Below, piece after piece: positions 34,579-44,145 of a stretch of 64,000 bases of DNA (its first letter is position 1; the number at the start of each line of letters is the position of its first letter). The position numbers were made by a program, and so were the translations under genes. The stretch lies in NCBI RefSeq assembly GCF_032999765.1, contig NZ_CP136051.1, forward strand, positions 5,846,501 to 5,910,500, read 5' to 3'. The DNA is from Imperialibacter roseus (GTDB lineage: Bacteria; Bacteroidota; Bacteroidia; Cytophagales; Cyclobacteriaceae). The notes under the pieces are model-generated. The model was given only the letters and a program-made list of their open reading frames with translations, was not told where the DNA came from and ran no database searches.

Positions 34579-35388
34579 TTAGTTGCTATTTATTAGGATA
34601 AGTACAAGTGCAATAGATGCTACTAAAGTAGCTATTGGAACTGCTAATAAATTGACATTCTGAGTTGAGTTTTTTGCCTTGAAAGATTCAGCAACAAGAA
34701 TATCGTTAGGGTAAATAAAATAATAGGGGCTACTTAGAAGGTCAGGATGGGTCAAATCGACCACATGTCTTCTTTGACCATCGTTATATTGTCGTATTAG
34801 TACAAGCTTGGCTTTGTTCGCATAAAACGTAAGATCTCCTGCATTGCCTATGGCCTCGTATATCGTAAGCTTATTTTGCATCACGGTGTATCTGCCAGAC
34901 ATATTAAATTCGCCAATTGCCGTATATCTAATTCCTCCAAGCCTAATAATTACGAAAGGTTCAAAAACATATTTCTTCAACTCAAGTTCAATTATTTTTT
35001 TGGCTTCAGTCAAAGTCCTTTCCATAATGTTGACAAAGCCAAGCAGCGGAAGTTCTATTGCGCCATTTTCATCGACTTTGTAGCCGGATAAAAAATTTAC
35101 ATCAGCAGCATTATCATACTGGCCAATATTGGCCAGATTTCCTTGTGTCTTAAAAACCTCTGTGACAGAAGGATCTACTGATCTTACTTCGAGACTTACA
35201 ATATCACCAGCCCTCAACCGGTATTCTTTATATTCATTCGGTATTAAACTATCCGCCGCCAATAAATTGGCTTCATTGAAGTAATTTAAATTTTTACTCG
35301 GCACGCATGAAATAATGCTGCCTGACAAAACTGCGGCGAGGAGTATAAAAAAAGCTGATGCCGGCTGACAATAGCATTTAGAAGACAA
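34579..35388 (-). CDS. wza: Wza-like polysaccharide export lipoprotein
   Basis: A 269-residue outer-membrane lipoprotein with a lipobox SIISC (Cys28). It has the polysaccharide biosynthesis/export domain (YRLRAGDIVSLEVRSVDPSV), an SLBB-type segment (YTVMQNKLTIYEAIGNAGDLT) and a C-terminal hydrophobic helix (VNLLAVPIATLVASIALVLILI), as Bacteroidota Wza proteins have. The frame begins with TTG at 35388; a stop lies upstream in frame and there is no early ATG, so the exact start is uncertain. Precedes wzc by 20 bases, forming an export pair. Confidence 0.88.
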   Translation of the reverse strand: MSSKCYCQPASAFFILLAAVLSGSIISCVPSKNLNYFNEANLLAADSLIPNEYKEYRLRAGDIVSLEVRSVDPSVTEVFKTQGNLANIGQYDNAADVNFLSGYKVDENGAIELPLLGFVNIMERTLTEAKKIIELELKKYVFEPFVIIRLGGIRYTAIGEFNMSGRYTVMQNKLTIYEAIGNAGDLTFYANKAKLVLIRQYNDGQRRHVVDLTHPDLLSSPYYFIYPNDILVAESFKAKNSTQNVNLLAVPIATLVASIALVLILINSN

Positions 35389-35475
35389 ATTTTAAACATA
35401 CTTTTCAGCGTGTTATTAAACAAAAACATTAAACAACTCTTGCCATATTGAAGCGACAACCAATTGAAGTTAAAC

Positions 35476-36222
35476 TCAAAAGAATTGCCCTACTTTTCTT
35501 AGCGGCTTCATTCCCAGAGTATATCGCCTGGGAGTAACATTGTTGATCTTCCAAGCAATACCGTCTTCCCGGTTAGCTTGAATCCTATTCTTTATTGACT
35601 TGTTACTCACCCCCCCGTCTCTCATTTTGATAATTACCTCGGGTAAGTAAGCACAGCGCACTTGGTTAACAAACAAAACCCTGAGCATCATTTCGTAATC
35701 AGCGGCAATTTTGAGGTCGGTATTATAATGGCCATGCTTTTGGAATACCTCTTTCCGCACAAAGAAGGTGGGGTGGGGTGGGGACCAGCCATAGTAGAAT
35801 CTTTCTCTTTTATATGCCCCGCTATGCCATTTCCGTACCACCCTGTTGGGGTTGTCCCGCCTCACATACTCCACGTCGGCATACAAGGCGTCAATCCCAC
35901 TGTCGCTGATAAAAGTTGATGCAACTTTGGAAAGCACGTCATGGTTCACATAGAAATCGTCGGCATTCAATATGCCCACAACCTCGCCGGTGGCCAGGCC
36001 TATTCCTTTGTTCATCGCATCATAAATTCCCTGATCCGGTTCGCTTATGAAAGAGGTTATCTTCGAGGCATACTTATTAATGATTTCCAGTGTCCCATCA
36101 GTTGAGCCTCCATCAACAATAATGTACTCCACGCCCTTATGTTCCTGACCAATCACCGAATTGATACACCCCTCGATGAACTGCCTGTTATTGTATACTA
36201 CAGTGATTATGCTGATGGTCAT
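35476..36222 (-). CDS. Glycosyltransferase family 2
   Basis: GT-A enzyme of 248 residues. SIITVVYNNRQFIEGCINSV opens the nucleotide-binding fold; VDGGSTDGT, SEPDQGIYDAMNKGI and LNADDFY (the DxD-like metal site) follow. It is closely related to two other GT2 proteins of this locus (starting at 39161 and 46681), which share the SEPDKG(I/V)Y.AMNKGI stretch. The ATG overlaps by one base the stop of the upstream ligase/polymerase gene. Substrate unknown. Confidence 0.9.
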   Translation of the reverse strand: MTISIITVVYNNRQFIEGCINSVIGQEHKGVEYIIVDGGSTDGTLEIINKYASKITSFISEPDQGIYDAMNKGIGLATGEVVGILNADDFYVNHDVLSKVASTFISDSGIDALYADVEYVRRDNPNRVVRKWHSGAYKRERFYYGWSPPHPTFFVRKEVFQKHGHYNTDLKIAADYEMMLRVLFVNQVRCAYLPEVIIKMRDGGVSNKSIKNRIQANREDGIAWKINNVTPRRYTLGMKPLRKVGQFF

Positions 36223-37466
36223 CAGGAGTGGTGGTTCGAAGCTTTTTCCAATTCTATTTCAGCTGGCTGCTTAATCAAATAATGTAAAAGAACCAGGAAG
36301 ATGGCAACAGGCAGCACTCCCCTTGTCACGAGGTAGTATTCCGTGATCAAATTCGCTAGAAGATACGAGATGGTAACAATGGCGAACGGAATAAAATACT
36401 GCTGCTTTTGGTTTCTTTTCGCTTCGTAGTAATTCACCCGCAAGAGCTGTACAACCACATAGGCAAGGAGCATCAAACCGGCAAGGCCCATGAAGCCATT
36501 GGTAGAGCCGATAAGGCCATCGTACCAGGTTACGAAATTTGAAACAAGCCCCACTCCAAAAATCAAAAAGGTTCCTGAGCTTTGATCAAATGACAGCAGT
36601 AACTTCCTTATCCTGCTAGCTGAGCTGTCGCCTCCCCCCTGAATATCCAGTGCTCTCTCCGCAAGGCGTAAAATAGTAGTGTCAAAGGACACCGAAATGA
36701 CTAAATAAGTAAATACGCCAATAAGCAGAACCCCAACAACAAAAGAGGTCTTTTTTACCTGAAAGATATTTCTGTAGTCGACAATAAGCGACACCACTTG
36801 AGCAAATATGACCACCACTATCCCAGTCTTTGAACCCGTAAGTACAATTGCGGGGAGAGAGATAACATTGATAAAAAATGAAAAAATAGCTCCGTGGCGG
36901 AAATACTTTTTCCAATAAAAATTATACATCACCAATCCCATTGCTAAAAAACAAGAATACAGATGGGCATCAGTTAGATAGGGATCGTTTGAAAAAGGAA
37001 AACTTGGCCTGAGCGAACCATACAACATGCCTGACAAGCGAAGAACCAAAAAAAGGTAGACCCAGGCAGTAAGGGCAATGAATACCCACAACAGGAGTCT
37101 ATGCAACAATCGAATCCTCTCAGGTGTCATTGTTATAGAACTGATGATAAGCAGGGGGAACAGGGGCACCAAAAACTTATAAATAAAACCGATGTTTTGT
37201 AGATTTTTGATGCCATAGGCCCAAAGCCCCAATGCGCTGCTGATAGAAAGGATAATGATCAACGCCATAATCACGTGAAACACCTGCCGGGAGAATTTTA
37301 TTTTATGCGCTACACTTATCAGCGCCAATGTCAAAAAAATATCATTTATCCTTAGCGGGCCAGCCACCTCTATGTTGATTGGCAAAAGCAAGACAGACAG
37401 ACATAAAAATATAAATGGCAGCTCAAACTTTATCTTTCTCCTCCCTATGTTAATACTCAGGATCAT
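36222..37466 (-). CDS. O-antigen ligase/polymerase family membrane protein
   Basis: A 414-residue polytopic protein with eleven or so helices and a large periplasmic loop (about 260–310) containing RxxR-type basic residues (SASRIRKLLLSF). This matches the WaaL/Wzy_C group that ligates or polymerises lipid-linked glycans. Because the same transcript carries Wzm/Wzt, a ligase role is possible; a second Wzy is the alternative. The gene sits between two GT2 genes, coupled downstream. Confidence 0.72.
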   Translation of the reverse strand: MILSINIGRRKIKFELPFIFLCLSVLLLPINIEVAGPLRINDIFLTLALISVAHKIKFSRQVFHVIMALIIILSISSALGLWAYGIKNLQNIGFIYKFLVPLFPLLIISSITMTPERIRLLHRLLLWVFIALTAWVYLFLVLRLSGMLYGSLRPSFPFSNDPYLTDAHLYSCFLAMGLVMYNFYWKKYFRHGAIFSFFINVISLPAIVLTGSKTGIVVVIFAQVVSLIVDYRNIFQVKKTSFVVGVLLIGVFTYLVISVSFDTTILRLAERALDIQGGGDSSASRIRKLLLSFDQSSGTFLIFGVGLVSNFVTWYDGLIGSTNGFMGLAGLMLLAYVVVQLLRVNYYEAKRNQKQQYFIPFAIVTISYLLANLITEYYLVTRGVLPVAIFLVLLHYLIKQPAEIELEKASNHHS

Positions 37467-37518
37467 TTAATCAATCAACTTGGTTATAAAATCGCCGCAA
37501 AATGCCTTTGCTCCAAAG

Positions 37519-38430
37519 TTACCTTTTTAAACGATCAATCCTCCATTTGAGCCGGGTAACTAGCGACGCCACTGCAGGAAAAAAACAAATCAGTATGAGC
37601 TTTGCTTTGTGAATCACTTTCAATTCAGAGAAAATAATGTTTCTGACACTGACACTTTCTGCCATGAGCGAATTGTATTCGACAGAGTAGTCGAACACAT
37701 CTGGGGTGTCGTAGCCAAGCAGAGCTTGATTTTTTTTTAGAACTTTGATCAGCATAAGCATTCGGCGTGCCCTAAACTGGATTTTCTCCTTTTGGTAATT
37801 GAGTATACCTCCAAAAGTCTGCCCGTCATGCTGCCTATATAGGTACAATTTCTCCCTGATGTATTTAATCTCCGTCACTTCCCGTTTGATAACCAGCGAA
37901 AACCAAACGTCCTCAAAAGGGAGTTCATCCGGCATAGGAAATATTCTTTGTGCAACCTCTCTGTGAAACGACCATGTGCACCTTGGCAAGCTAATCAACT
38001 GGCTTAGCACCAACTGATAGTCGAGCTTTAGGAATGCAGGATTGATGTAGTACGGGCCCAGGTATTTTAAAGCTTCATCCACTAGAATGAAATCGTGACA
38101 GTGCGCCCTATACTTACGTAACGATTCACCGAACTTAAAAAAATCAGGAAGCAAAACGTCATCTGAATCGATGCACTTGATAATTTCCCCTATTGACTGC
38201 TGGTATCCAAAATTTAACGCCTGCACCTTCCCTTTACCCGGATTCCGGAAGGCTTTTATCCTTTTATCGTTCCGGCTCATATTTACCAGCAAATCGAACG
38301 TTGAGTCATCCGAATGATCATCTACCACGATAAGTTCCCACAAAATGTTGCTCTCGTTTGTCAGTGGCTCTACGGCCTCAGCAATGTAACGAGAGACGTT
38401 CTTAGCTGGCATTATGAAACTGATCATCAT
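37519..38430 (-). CDS. Glycosyltransferase family 2
   Basis: A 303-residue GT-A protein. MISFIMPAKNVSRYIAEAVE opens the fold, VDDHSDDST follows, and IIKCIDSDDVLLPDFF holds the DxD-type site. The C-terminal part (about 220–303) is less conserved and ends in a basic, amphipathic segment, suggesting membrane association. It overlaps the upstream GT2 by four bases. Substrate not readable. Confidence 0.88.
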   Translation of the reverse strand: MMISFIMPAKNVSRYIAEAVEPLTNESNILWELIVVDDHSDDSTFDLLVNMSRNDKRIKAFRNPGKGKVQALNFGYQQSIGEIIKCIDSDDVLLPDFFKFGESLRKYRAHCHDFILVDEALKYLGPYYINPAFLKLDYQLVLSQLISLPRCTWSFHREVAQRIFPMPDELPFEDVWFSLVIKREVTEIKYIREKLYLYRQHDGQTFGGILNYQKEKIQFRARRMLMLIKVLKKNQALLGYDTPDVFDYSVEYNSLMAESVSVRNIIFSELKVIHKAKLILICFFPAVASLVTRLKWRIDRLKR

Positions 38431-39161
38431 CGGAGGAATCTTGTTGCAAGGATTTTGTAGAGCAATACAGGTATTCCAAGTACACCGAATATTCCTGCAT
38501 TGGCAAAAAGGACTTTCAGGGTTTCAGCGGCGTTTTGCATTAACCGCTGTTCTCCCACTCCGCCCAGAAGGTAGCGACAAACCACAAGATTCTTCCTGAT
38601 GGGCTTAGTTTTGACTTTTTTTAGCAGTTTAAAGTACCAATCTAATTCTCCTTTCAATCTCAACGAATCGTCATATTCGGCAACAATACTGCGGTTAACA
38701 AATATACTCTGATGACATAACGTCCTTGTTCCCCAAAAAATCAGGTTCCCTAAGTTGAACTGCTTAGGTTTAAGCACTCGATCGATGGTTGGCCCATTTA
38801 AAGCTGCCGACCCATATACTATCTCTGTGTCTTCGCCCAACGCCTGCATGCATTTTTCGACGGTATCAGCGCTGGCAAATGTGTCACCAGCGTTCAAAAA
38901 AATTAACCATTCGCCATTAGATGCCCTTATGCCCTTGTTCATTGCGTCATATATACCCTTGTCTTTTTCACTGACAAAAAAGTCTATATTAGTTAAGTTT
39001 GCCTCAATTAGCTCTATTGTTCCATCTGTAGACCCACCGTCAATCACTACATACTCAATATCTGGATGAGTTTGCTGGGCAACACTCTGCAATGTCTCCC
39101 GAAAGAGTGAGCCTGCATTATACACTACAGTGATAACACTCACCTTAGGCGTAATCTTCAC
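38427..39161 (-). CDS. Glycosyltransferase family 2
   Basis: A 244-residue GT-A enzyme with VSVITVVYNAGSLFRETLQS, VIDGGSTDGT, SEKDKGIYDAMNKGI and LNAGDTFA. It belongs to the same subgroup as the GT2 proteins starting at 36222 and 46681. The start is GTG at 39161, overlapping the TGA of the upstream acyltransferase (GTGA). A short hydrophobic C-terminus (ILGVLGIPVLLYKILAT-like) may anchor it to the membrane. Confidence 0.88.
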   Translation of the reverse strand: MKITPKVSVITVVYNAGSLFRETLQSVAQQTHPDIEYVVIDGGSTDGTIELIEANLTNIDFFVSEKDKGIYDAMNKGIRASNGEWLIFLNAGDTFASADTVEKCMQALGEDTEIVYGSAALNGPTIDRVLKPKQFNLGNLIFWGTRTLCHQSIFVNRSIVAEYDDSLRLKGELDWYFKLLKKVKTKPIRKNLVVCRYLLGGVGEQRLMQNAAETLKVLFANAGIFGVLGIPVLLYKILATRFLR

Positions 39162-39781
39162 GTATTCAGCCGTTTAATAAACACTGCAGGGTTACCCGCC
39201 CAGACTTCATTGGCTGGGATGGTGGCTCCTCTCACCACTGAGCAGGCACCAATTATGGAATTCTCCCCTACAATGGTTCCTTTTAACAATGTGGAGTGCG
39301 CTCCGATAAACGCATTGTCGCCAATACTTACTGGTCGCTTACTAATGTTGCTCTTGTTTTCAGGCAAACTCGTTCTTTCGGCAGCTTTGAGTGAATGGAA
39401 GTCCGTATCATAAACCACACAGTTGCCCCCAAACCTGACATTGCTACCAATTGTTACACTTTCATGACAAACAATGGTTGAGGCGCTTATCCCAACATTG
39501 TCGCCGATTGTAAGTAGGCCCCCTTCCCGGCATATCAGGGAAGTTTGCTGCTGCCGACCAATATTATTGAAGAATGATCCACTATTGACCCTGAAATCTG
39601 TCCCAATTGACACCACGCTACCTGGAGCACACTCTACTGAGATAAATCCGTTAATCGTCGAACGTTGGCCAATAGCTACCTTATTTGATTTTAACATCAG
39701 CCAATTCCACGGGCCCGCAAGCAGGCGATAAACGACGATTCGGTATAGAAACCGAACAGCTCTCAAAATAAACCTAAGCAT
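39158..39781 (-). CDS. Left-handed beta-helix (hexapeptide) acyltransferase
   Basis: A 207-residue protein built of hexapeptide repeats from about residue 40 onward (VAIGQRSTING, LTIGDNVGISASTIV, VTIGSNVRFGGNCVVYDTDFHSL, VSIGDNAFIGAHSTLLKGTIVG, IIGACSVVRG). The His in VYDTDFHSL is at the usual catalytic place for O-acetyltransferases of the NodL/LacA type. It probably O-acetylates a sugar of the polysaccharide. It overlaps the preceding GT4 by eight bases. Confidence 0.88.
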   Translation of the reverse strand: MLRFILRAVRFLYRIVVYRLLAGPWNWLMLKSNKVAIGQRSTINGFISVECAPGSVVSIGTDFRVNSGSFFNNIGRQQQTSLICREGGLLTIGDNVGISASTIVCHESVTIGSNVRFGGNCVVYDTDFHSLKAAERTSLPENKSNISKRPVSIGDNAFIGAHSTLLKGTIVGENSIIGACSVVRGATIPANEVWAGNPAVFIKRLNT

Positions 39782-40952
39782 GCGTCAAGAGTTTGGAATA
39801 TATACTCAAATAATCTCTTCGAACTGTGTTGGGATTGTGGCGTTGTCTTGCCAGGTATCGACTATTTTTTGATATCCGCTCCGATAAGGGCTTGTCGTCA
39901 ATAATCATTTTTATTCCATCGACAATGCTTAACACCTCAAGTTCGACAAGTATTCCAGTTTCCACCTGGTTGATCAGAGAAGATACCCCACCCACATTGG
40001 TTGCCACAACGGGGAGGCCAACCACCTGGGCCTCGCAAATGCTGTTTGGGCTATTGTCAATGTACGACGGATGCAGCAACAACCTGCTCTTTTTCATCTC
40101 GTCTACAATCTGCTTTGCTCCAGCCCGTCCCATATGAAAAATGTTGACTCCAGGCTTGCAGTTAACAAGTTCCATCGTGGCAATCAGGTTTTCCAGCCCT
40201 CGGGTATCTCCATCTCCAAAAATATTGAGTTTTAACGAGGAGGCCTGAGCAATTGAATCAAATGACAGCAGGGCTTCCTTTATTCCTTTAATGCTGTTAA
40301 GTCCACCCAAAAAAAGAATGCTTTCATTGTCGGTAAACGCAATATCTTCGTCAATGAAAAACTCCTCTCTTATCATTTCCCAAGCAATAAATATCTTCGC
40401 CCGGGGGTTGAGCGCTTGCACGGAAGATGTGTCCCAGTGGGTGCGGCATATAAAATTGCTATGGTTTTTGATTCCGAACCGTTCGTATAGCGAACCTAAG
40501 GCCCAAATGGCTTTTTTCGATGATATTGCTTCCGGCAGTCGGCTGTAGTACTTGAACAAGAGCCCTTGAATACTGACTACAGTAGGGATGCCTAAGTTGC
40601 TCGCAGCTATTTCAAACTGATGTTCTGTGCCGTGGATATGTACCAGGTCAAATAACTGAACATTCTTCTTTAGCCATCTCCGTAAAGTCAAAATTCTGAA
40701 GAAATAGAAAGTAACTATGTCCAGCTTTGGCGACAGTGTCTTCAAGAGTACAACCTTGTACCCATCCTTCTTTATTTCAATATCGGCGGCTGCCAGTGTT
40801 GGGCTGGTTGAAAGAATGGTCAATTCGGCTTCACCAGAGGTTACCAGGGCTTGTGCTAGCGATGTAACCCACGGAGCCGCATGTGCGCTTGGGTTTGACG
40901 GATATGGGGCAATCCAAAGGATTCGCAATGGCGTTTTTTTGATCTGGGTCAA
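39774..40952 (-). CDS. Glycosyltransferase family 4
   Basis: A 392-residue GT-B enzyme with RILWIAPYPSNPSAHAAPWVT at the N-terminus, IHGTEHQFEIAASNLGIPTVVSIQG in the acceptor domain, and LFLGGLNSIKGIKEALLSF and HPSYIDNSPNSICEAQVVGLP in the donor domain (E-x7-E-like pattern degenerate). The start is TTG at 40952; no in-frame ATG lies before it. It stands 14 bases downstream of the next GT4. Substrate unknown. Confidence 0.87.
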   Translation of the reverse strand: MTQIKKTPLRILWIAPYPSNPSAHAAPWVTSLAQALVTSGEAELTILSTSPTLAAADIEIKKDGYKVVLLKTLSPKLDIVTFYFFRILTLRRWLKKNVQLFDLVHIHGTEHQFEIAASNLGIPTVVSIQGLLFKYYSRLPEAISSKKAIWALGSLYERFGIKNHSNFICRTHWDTSSVQALNPRAKIFIAWEMIREEFFIDEDIAFTDNESILFLGGLNSIKGIKEALLSFDSIAQASSLKLNIFGDGDTRGLENLIATMELVNCKPGVNIFHMGRAGAKQIVDEMKKSRLLLHPSYIDNSPNSICEAQVVGLPVVATNVGGVSSLINQVETGILVELEVLSIVDGIKMIIDDKPLSERISKNSRYLARQRHNPNTVRRDYLSIYSKLLTHA

Positions 40953-40966
40953 TTTTATACCACTTT

Positions 40967-42091
40967 TTAACTACTTGTTCCCTCGCCAGAAATTACATGC
41001 ATATATTCTCTGCCAATTTGATGCACATTAAATTTTTCGACCCTGCGCTTGGCAGATTCAGGATCTCTTTTAGTGCGAAGTCCCTTTGAAATGGCTTGCG
41101 CAAGCAAACGATGGTCGCCAATGGGTACTACCAGTTCCATATCTTCCCGGTAGAAAATCTCCTTCGGAATGTTACAGTCGGTTGATGCTATTGATAACCC
41201 ACAGGCAAATGCTTCGATAAAGACCATCGGAAACCCCTCATAAATAGCCGAATGAACAAACAAATCAGCATGGGAATAGTATTTATAAGGATTTTCCACA
41301 AACCCCATAAATTCAACAATCTCATCAATAGCTAATTCTCTTGTCATTGCCCGAAGTTCCTCAGCCAGGTCTCCTTCTCCCAGAATCAACAAATGACTCA
41401 GCTCATTTTGCTCGTTCTTAAGGTACGAGATCGCTTTCAACATGGTGGGATAATCCTTGGTACTTTGAAGACGTCCAACGGCTATTAATAACGGCGTTTT
41501 TTTGTTAGTGACCCAGCGGTGATCAAGCGCCTCTTCCCCGAGTCTGTTAATTCTTTCAAGATCAATTGGATTATTAATAACAACTGTTCGGGCGCAGATG
41601 GATGGAATCGCAGCGACAACCGACTGTTTCACTTGCTCGGAAACTGCCACAATCGCATCAGCCCTGCGATAGGCGGATCGAGCAATCGACTGATAGATTT
41701 TTGAAAGTTTATACTCTTCGGGGTGATTGATAAAGGTTCTGGTATTGTGCTCACACAGGATTAGGCGGGGTTTGTAATCAAGCAGAACTCTGGAAAATGG
41801 ACTGGTTACGTTTGGCCATTCGCCAATTGAAAGGATCGTTGAATTGTCTAACCTTCTTAAAGACTGCCACAAAGCAACGACCCTGCCCACGAATCCGAGC
41901 CTGATCAGACGTTCGTTTGTCTGTAGCACGTTGACTCTCTTGTCGAGCTGGGGTAGATACTTGCCTCTGTATCTGATCAGCACCAGATCAACCTTCAAGC
42001 CAATGGATACGAAATAATTGCAAAGCAGCACCGTCACTTTCTCAGCTCCTCCAGTGCCCAGCGAATTAACTACCACAGTTATGGCGTTCAT
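40967..42091 (-). CDS. Glycosyltransferase family 4
   Basis: A 374-residue GT-B enzyme. The N-terminal VVNSLGTGGAEKVTVLLCNY (glycine-rich acceptor loop) and the C-terminal LIAVGRLQSTKDYPTMLKAI, LLILGEGDLAEELRAMTREL, VEFMGFVENPYKYY and HSAIYEGFPMVFIEAFACGL form a textbook GT4 set. The closest known types include GalNAc and rhamnosyl transferases, but the donor cannot be fixed. It overlaps the upstream GNT-like gene by four bases. Confidence 0.92.
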   Translation of the reverse strand: MNAITVVVNSLGTGGAEKVTVLLCNYFVSIGLKVDLVLIRYRGKYLPQLDKRVNVLQTNERLIRLGFVGRVVALWQSLRRLDNSTILSIGEWPNVTSPFSRVLLDYKPRLILCEHNTRTFINHPEEYKLSKIYQSIARSAYRRADAIVAVSEQVKQSVVAAIPSICARTVVINNPIDLERINRLGEEALDHRWVTNKKTPLLIAVGRLQSTKDYPTMLKAISYLKNEQNELSHLLILGEGDLAEELRAMTRELAIDEIVEFMGFVENPYKYYSHADLFVHSAIYEGFPMVFIEAFACGLSIASTDCNIPKEIFYREDMELVVPIGDHRLLAQAISKGLRTKRDPESAKRRVEKFNVHQIGREYMHVISGEGTSS

Positions 42092-43038
42092 TTGCCTACT
42101 GCGGCTTTTAGTTTTGTATACACGGCAAGCACAAATGGCAGCCTTTTTAGATGGTGCTTCAGGCCACGGGGCAGGTAGGTAGAAGCCAGCTTTTTTGAAA
42201 ACGTTCTGTCAGCCAAAATTACCGATGGATGTTTCAGTGGGAAATCGACATTGAATACGTCTATATTGTGAGAATTGTCAGCCTTTACTGTGTGTGTTGC
42301 TCCTTCTCCAAATCCGATATTCTCGATCAGGTTTCTTGTTGGAACTATTGCCAGCATGGAGTTGATTTTCTGAAAAACACCCCATTGAAAGTCCCATGTG
42401 TTCGACTGCCCTGTGAATGTGGCGGCAACCTGCTCAGTTAGGTAGCGAGACTCGTCTCTATCGGACGTAGCGCTCAGCAGGTATTCGTAGAGATTACTGT
42501 CGAGAAGCGTTTTGTCATTTACATCAAACTGGTTCACAACTCTCTGCCAGGTTGCCCAACCCCAGATGCTTCCTCCGGTCGAAAAAACATAGCTTAAGCA
42601 TTCATCTTTATATGCCCCCAAGTTATTTCTACCACTTATCATCCCAATTCTTTCGTCATCAATGTACTTGATGAGCAGTTCCTGACAGAATTGGAAAAAA
42701 GACACAGAAGGCAGGCAGTCATCCTCGAGAACTATCCCAAATTCCTCTTGCTCAAAAAACCATTTTATGGAACTGAAAACAGATTCTTTACAGCCTAAGT
42801 TACTATCCCGATATAGTTTCTTCACCTCGCAGTCCCAATCGATAGCGTTGTCCAGATATGCTCTGACTTGTGCTACTTTTTCAGCCTCATACTCTTTTTC
42901 TAATCGGGGTCCATCCGAGGCCAGATACAAGAGAGTCGGCTTTACCTCCCTTATAGCTTCCAGAACCCGCTTGGTAGTTTCGAGTCTATTGAAAGTGAGA
43001 AGCAAAATGGGTGTTGACAAGCTGGAGCCCTGAACCAT
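42088..43038 (-). CDS. GT-A glycosyltransferase, GNT-I/HlpA-like
   Basis: A 316-residue protein resembling the GNT-I-like group: TPILLLTFNRLETTKRVLEAI, then YRDSNLGCKESVFSSIKWFF, and the metal-binding FGIVLEDDCLP with neighbouring residues typical of this group. WGWATWQRVVNQFD is another conserved stretch. Such proteins occur in many bacterial surface-glycan clusters and are presumed nucleotide-sugar transferases. Neither donor nor acceptor is known. Confidence 0.8.
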   Translation of the reverse strand: MVQGSSLSTPILLLTFNRLETTKRVLEAIREVKPTLLYLASDGPRLEKEYEAEKVAQVRAYLDNAIDWDCEVKKLYRDSNLGCKESVFSSIKWFFEQEEFGIVLEDDCLPSVSFFQFCQELLIKYIDDERIGMISGRNNLGAYKDECLSYVFSTGGSIWGWATWQRVVNQFDVNDKTLLDSNLYEYLLSATSDRDESRYLTEQVAATFTGQSNTWDFQWGVFQKINSMLAIVPTRNLIENIGFGEGATHTVKADNSHNIDVFNVDFPLKHPSVILADRTFSKKLASTYLPRGLKHHLKRLPFVLAVYTKLKAAVGK

Positions 43039-43043
43039 ACTTC

Positions 43044-44141
43044 CTATGCTCTATCAAATGATTGATACAAATGCAAAACTTTTCTGGAAATGTTGTCCCA
43101 ACCGAAATTTGTAGCAGCGAACTTGGCCGCTGCAGAGCCATTTAGCTTCATGGAACCAGTCGCCAATCCCTCCAATTGGGCAAGGAAATTGCGGGATTTA
43201 TTGGGCAGAAGGGCGGCAAATTCATTGGTAACGTAGCTTTTTATTGGCTCCAGGTCCGATGTTACGATAGGAAGGCCGCAAGCCATAGCTTCCAGGATCG
43301 CATTGTTAGCGCTGCAATCGATCAGAGGCAGTAGCAAAACATTGGCCTTTCTGTATTGGATTTTCAGCTCTTCATCCGAAAGCGCATGCAAAAATTCAAC
43401 ATTTTGAAAACGAGCCATTTGATACATTCTCCAATCGTCCCCTTCTTTTGCTTTTGGATAAAGGATGTTGAATTTGAAGGTGCACGCACTGTTATGGGCA
43501 ATTTCGATGATGTCCACCAACAAGTCGATATTTCTCAGCCAGTTTCCTACAAACAGGCACTGAAATTGATTTTGCTGCTTCGGGGCATTCTCGTCCGGAC
43601 AAAAGAAATCGACGTCGACTCCGTGAGGAATAAATACTACCGGCTTTGTCAACTCACTCTCAAGGTATTGCCGATCATGCTCGGTGAGCACGATGATACC
43701 GTCGAGGGTGTTCAACAACTTCAGATGACCCTTAACCTTCCACCAGCTAGCTGGTTGGTGAACCGTGCCAATTACCTTTATTCTCTTCAGGAGCAGTTTT
43801 CTCACCCTGCTGGAGCTCAGGAGGGCGTAGTTTTCCTCGGTGTAAAGTATGTGGATAACATGCACTTTGTTAATTCTTGCCAAAAAAATGGCTTTCAATT
43901 CGGCAAGGAATCCTCCTACGATAGCATACTGAGGTGCTCTTGAACGCATTGACCTACTAAGTCCAAAAAGTCGTTTAACGGTTGGTTTTAGCAAGTTTTG
44001 AGCAAAAGCAAAGTACTTTGGTCGCCACACGCTGATCAGCTGAATATTTTCCAAGCCATTCAAATGGTTAAACAACTTATCGTAACCACTATGAGCCCCC
44101 ATATGTGAATACGAGCCCCTGATAACCACTGCCTTCATCAT
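43044..44141 (-). CDS. Glycosyltransferase (GT4-like)
   Basis: A 365-residue GT-B protein. VIRGSYSHMGAHSGYDKLFNH opens the N-terminal domain, and VIGTVHQPASWWKVKG lies near the domain border. The donor domain includes FIPHGVDVDFFCP, CLFVGNWLRNIDLLVDII and LPLIDCSANNAILEAMACGLP (E-x7-E-like). It probably uses a nucleotide-diphosphate sugar. Five bases separate it from its neighbours on either side, suggesting one transcript. Confidence 0.85.
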   Translation of the reverse strand: MMKAVVIRGSYSHMGAHSGYDKLFNHLNGLENIQLISVWRPKYFAFAQNLLKPTVKRLFGLSRSMRSRAPQYAIVGGFLAELKAIFLARINKVHVIHILYTEENYALLSSSRVRKLLLKRIKVIGTVHQPASWWKVKGHLKLLNTLDGIIVLTEHDRQYLESELTKPVVFIPHGVDVDFFCPDENAPKQQNQFQCLFVGNWLRNIDLLVDIIEIAHNSACTFKFNILYPKAKEGDDWRMYQMARFQNVEFLHALSDEELKIQYRKANVLLLPLIDCSANNAILEAMACGLPIVTSDLEPIKSYVTNEFAALLPNKSRNFLAQLEGLATGSMKLNGSAAAKFAATNFGWDNISRKVLHLYQSFDRA

Positions 44142-44145
44142 GTCG

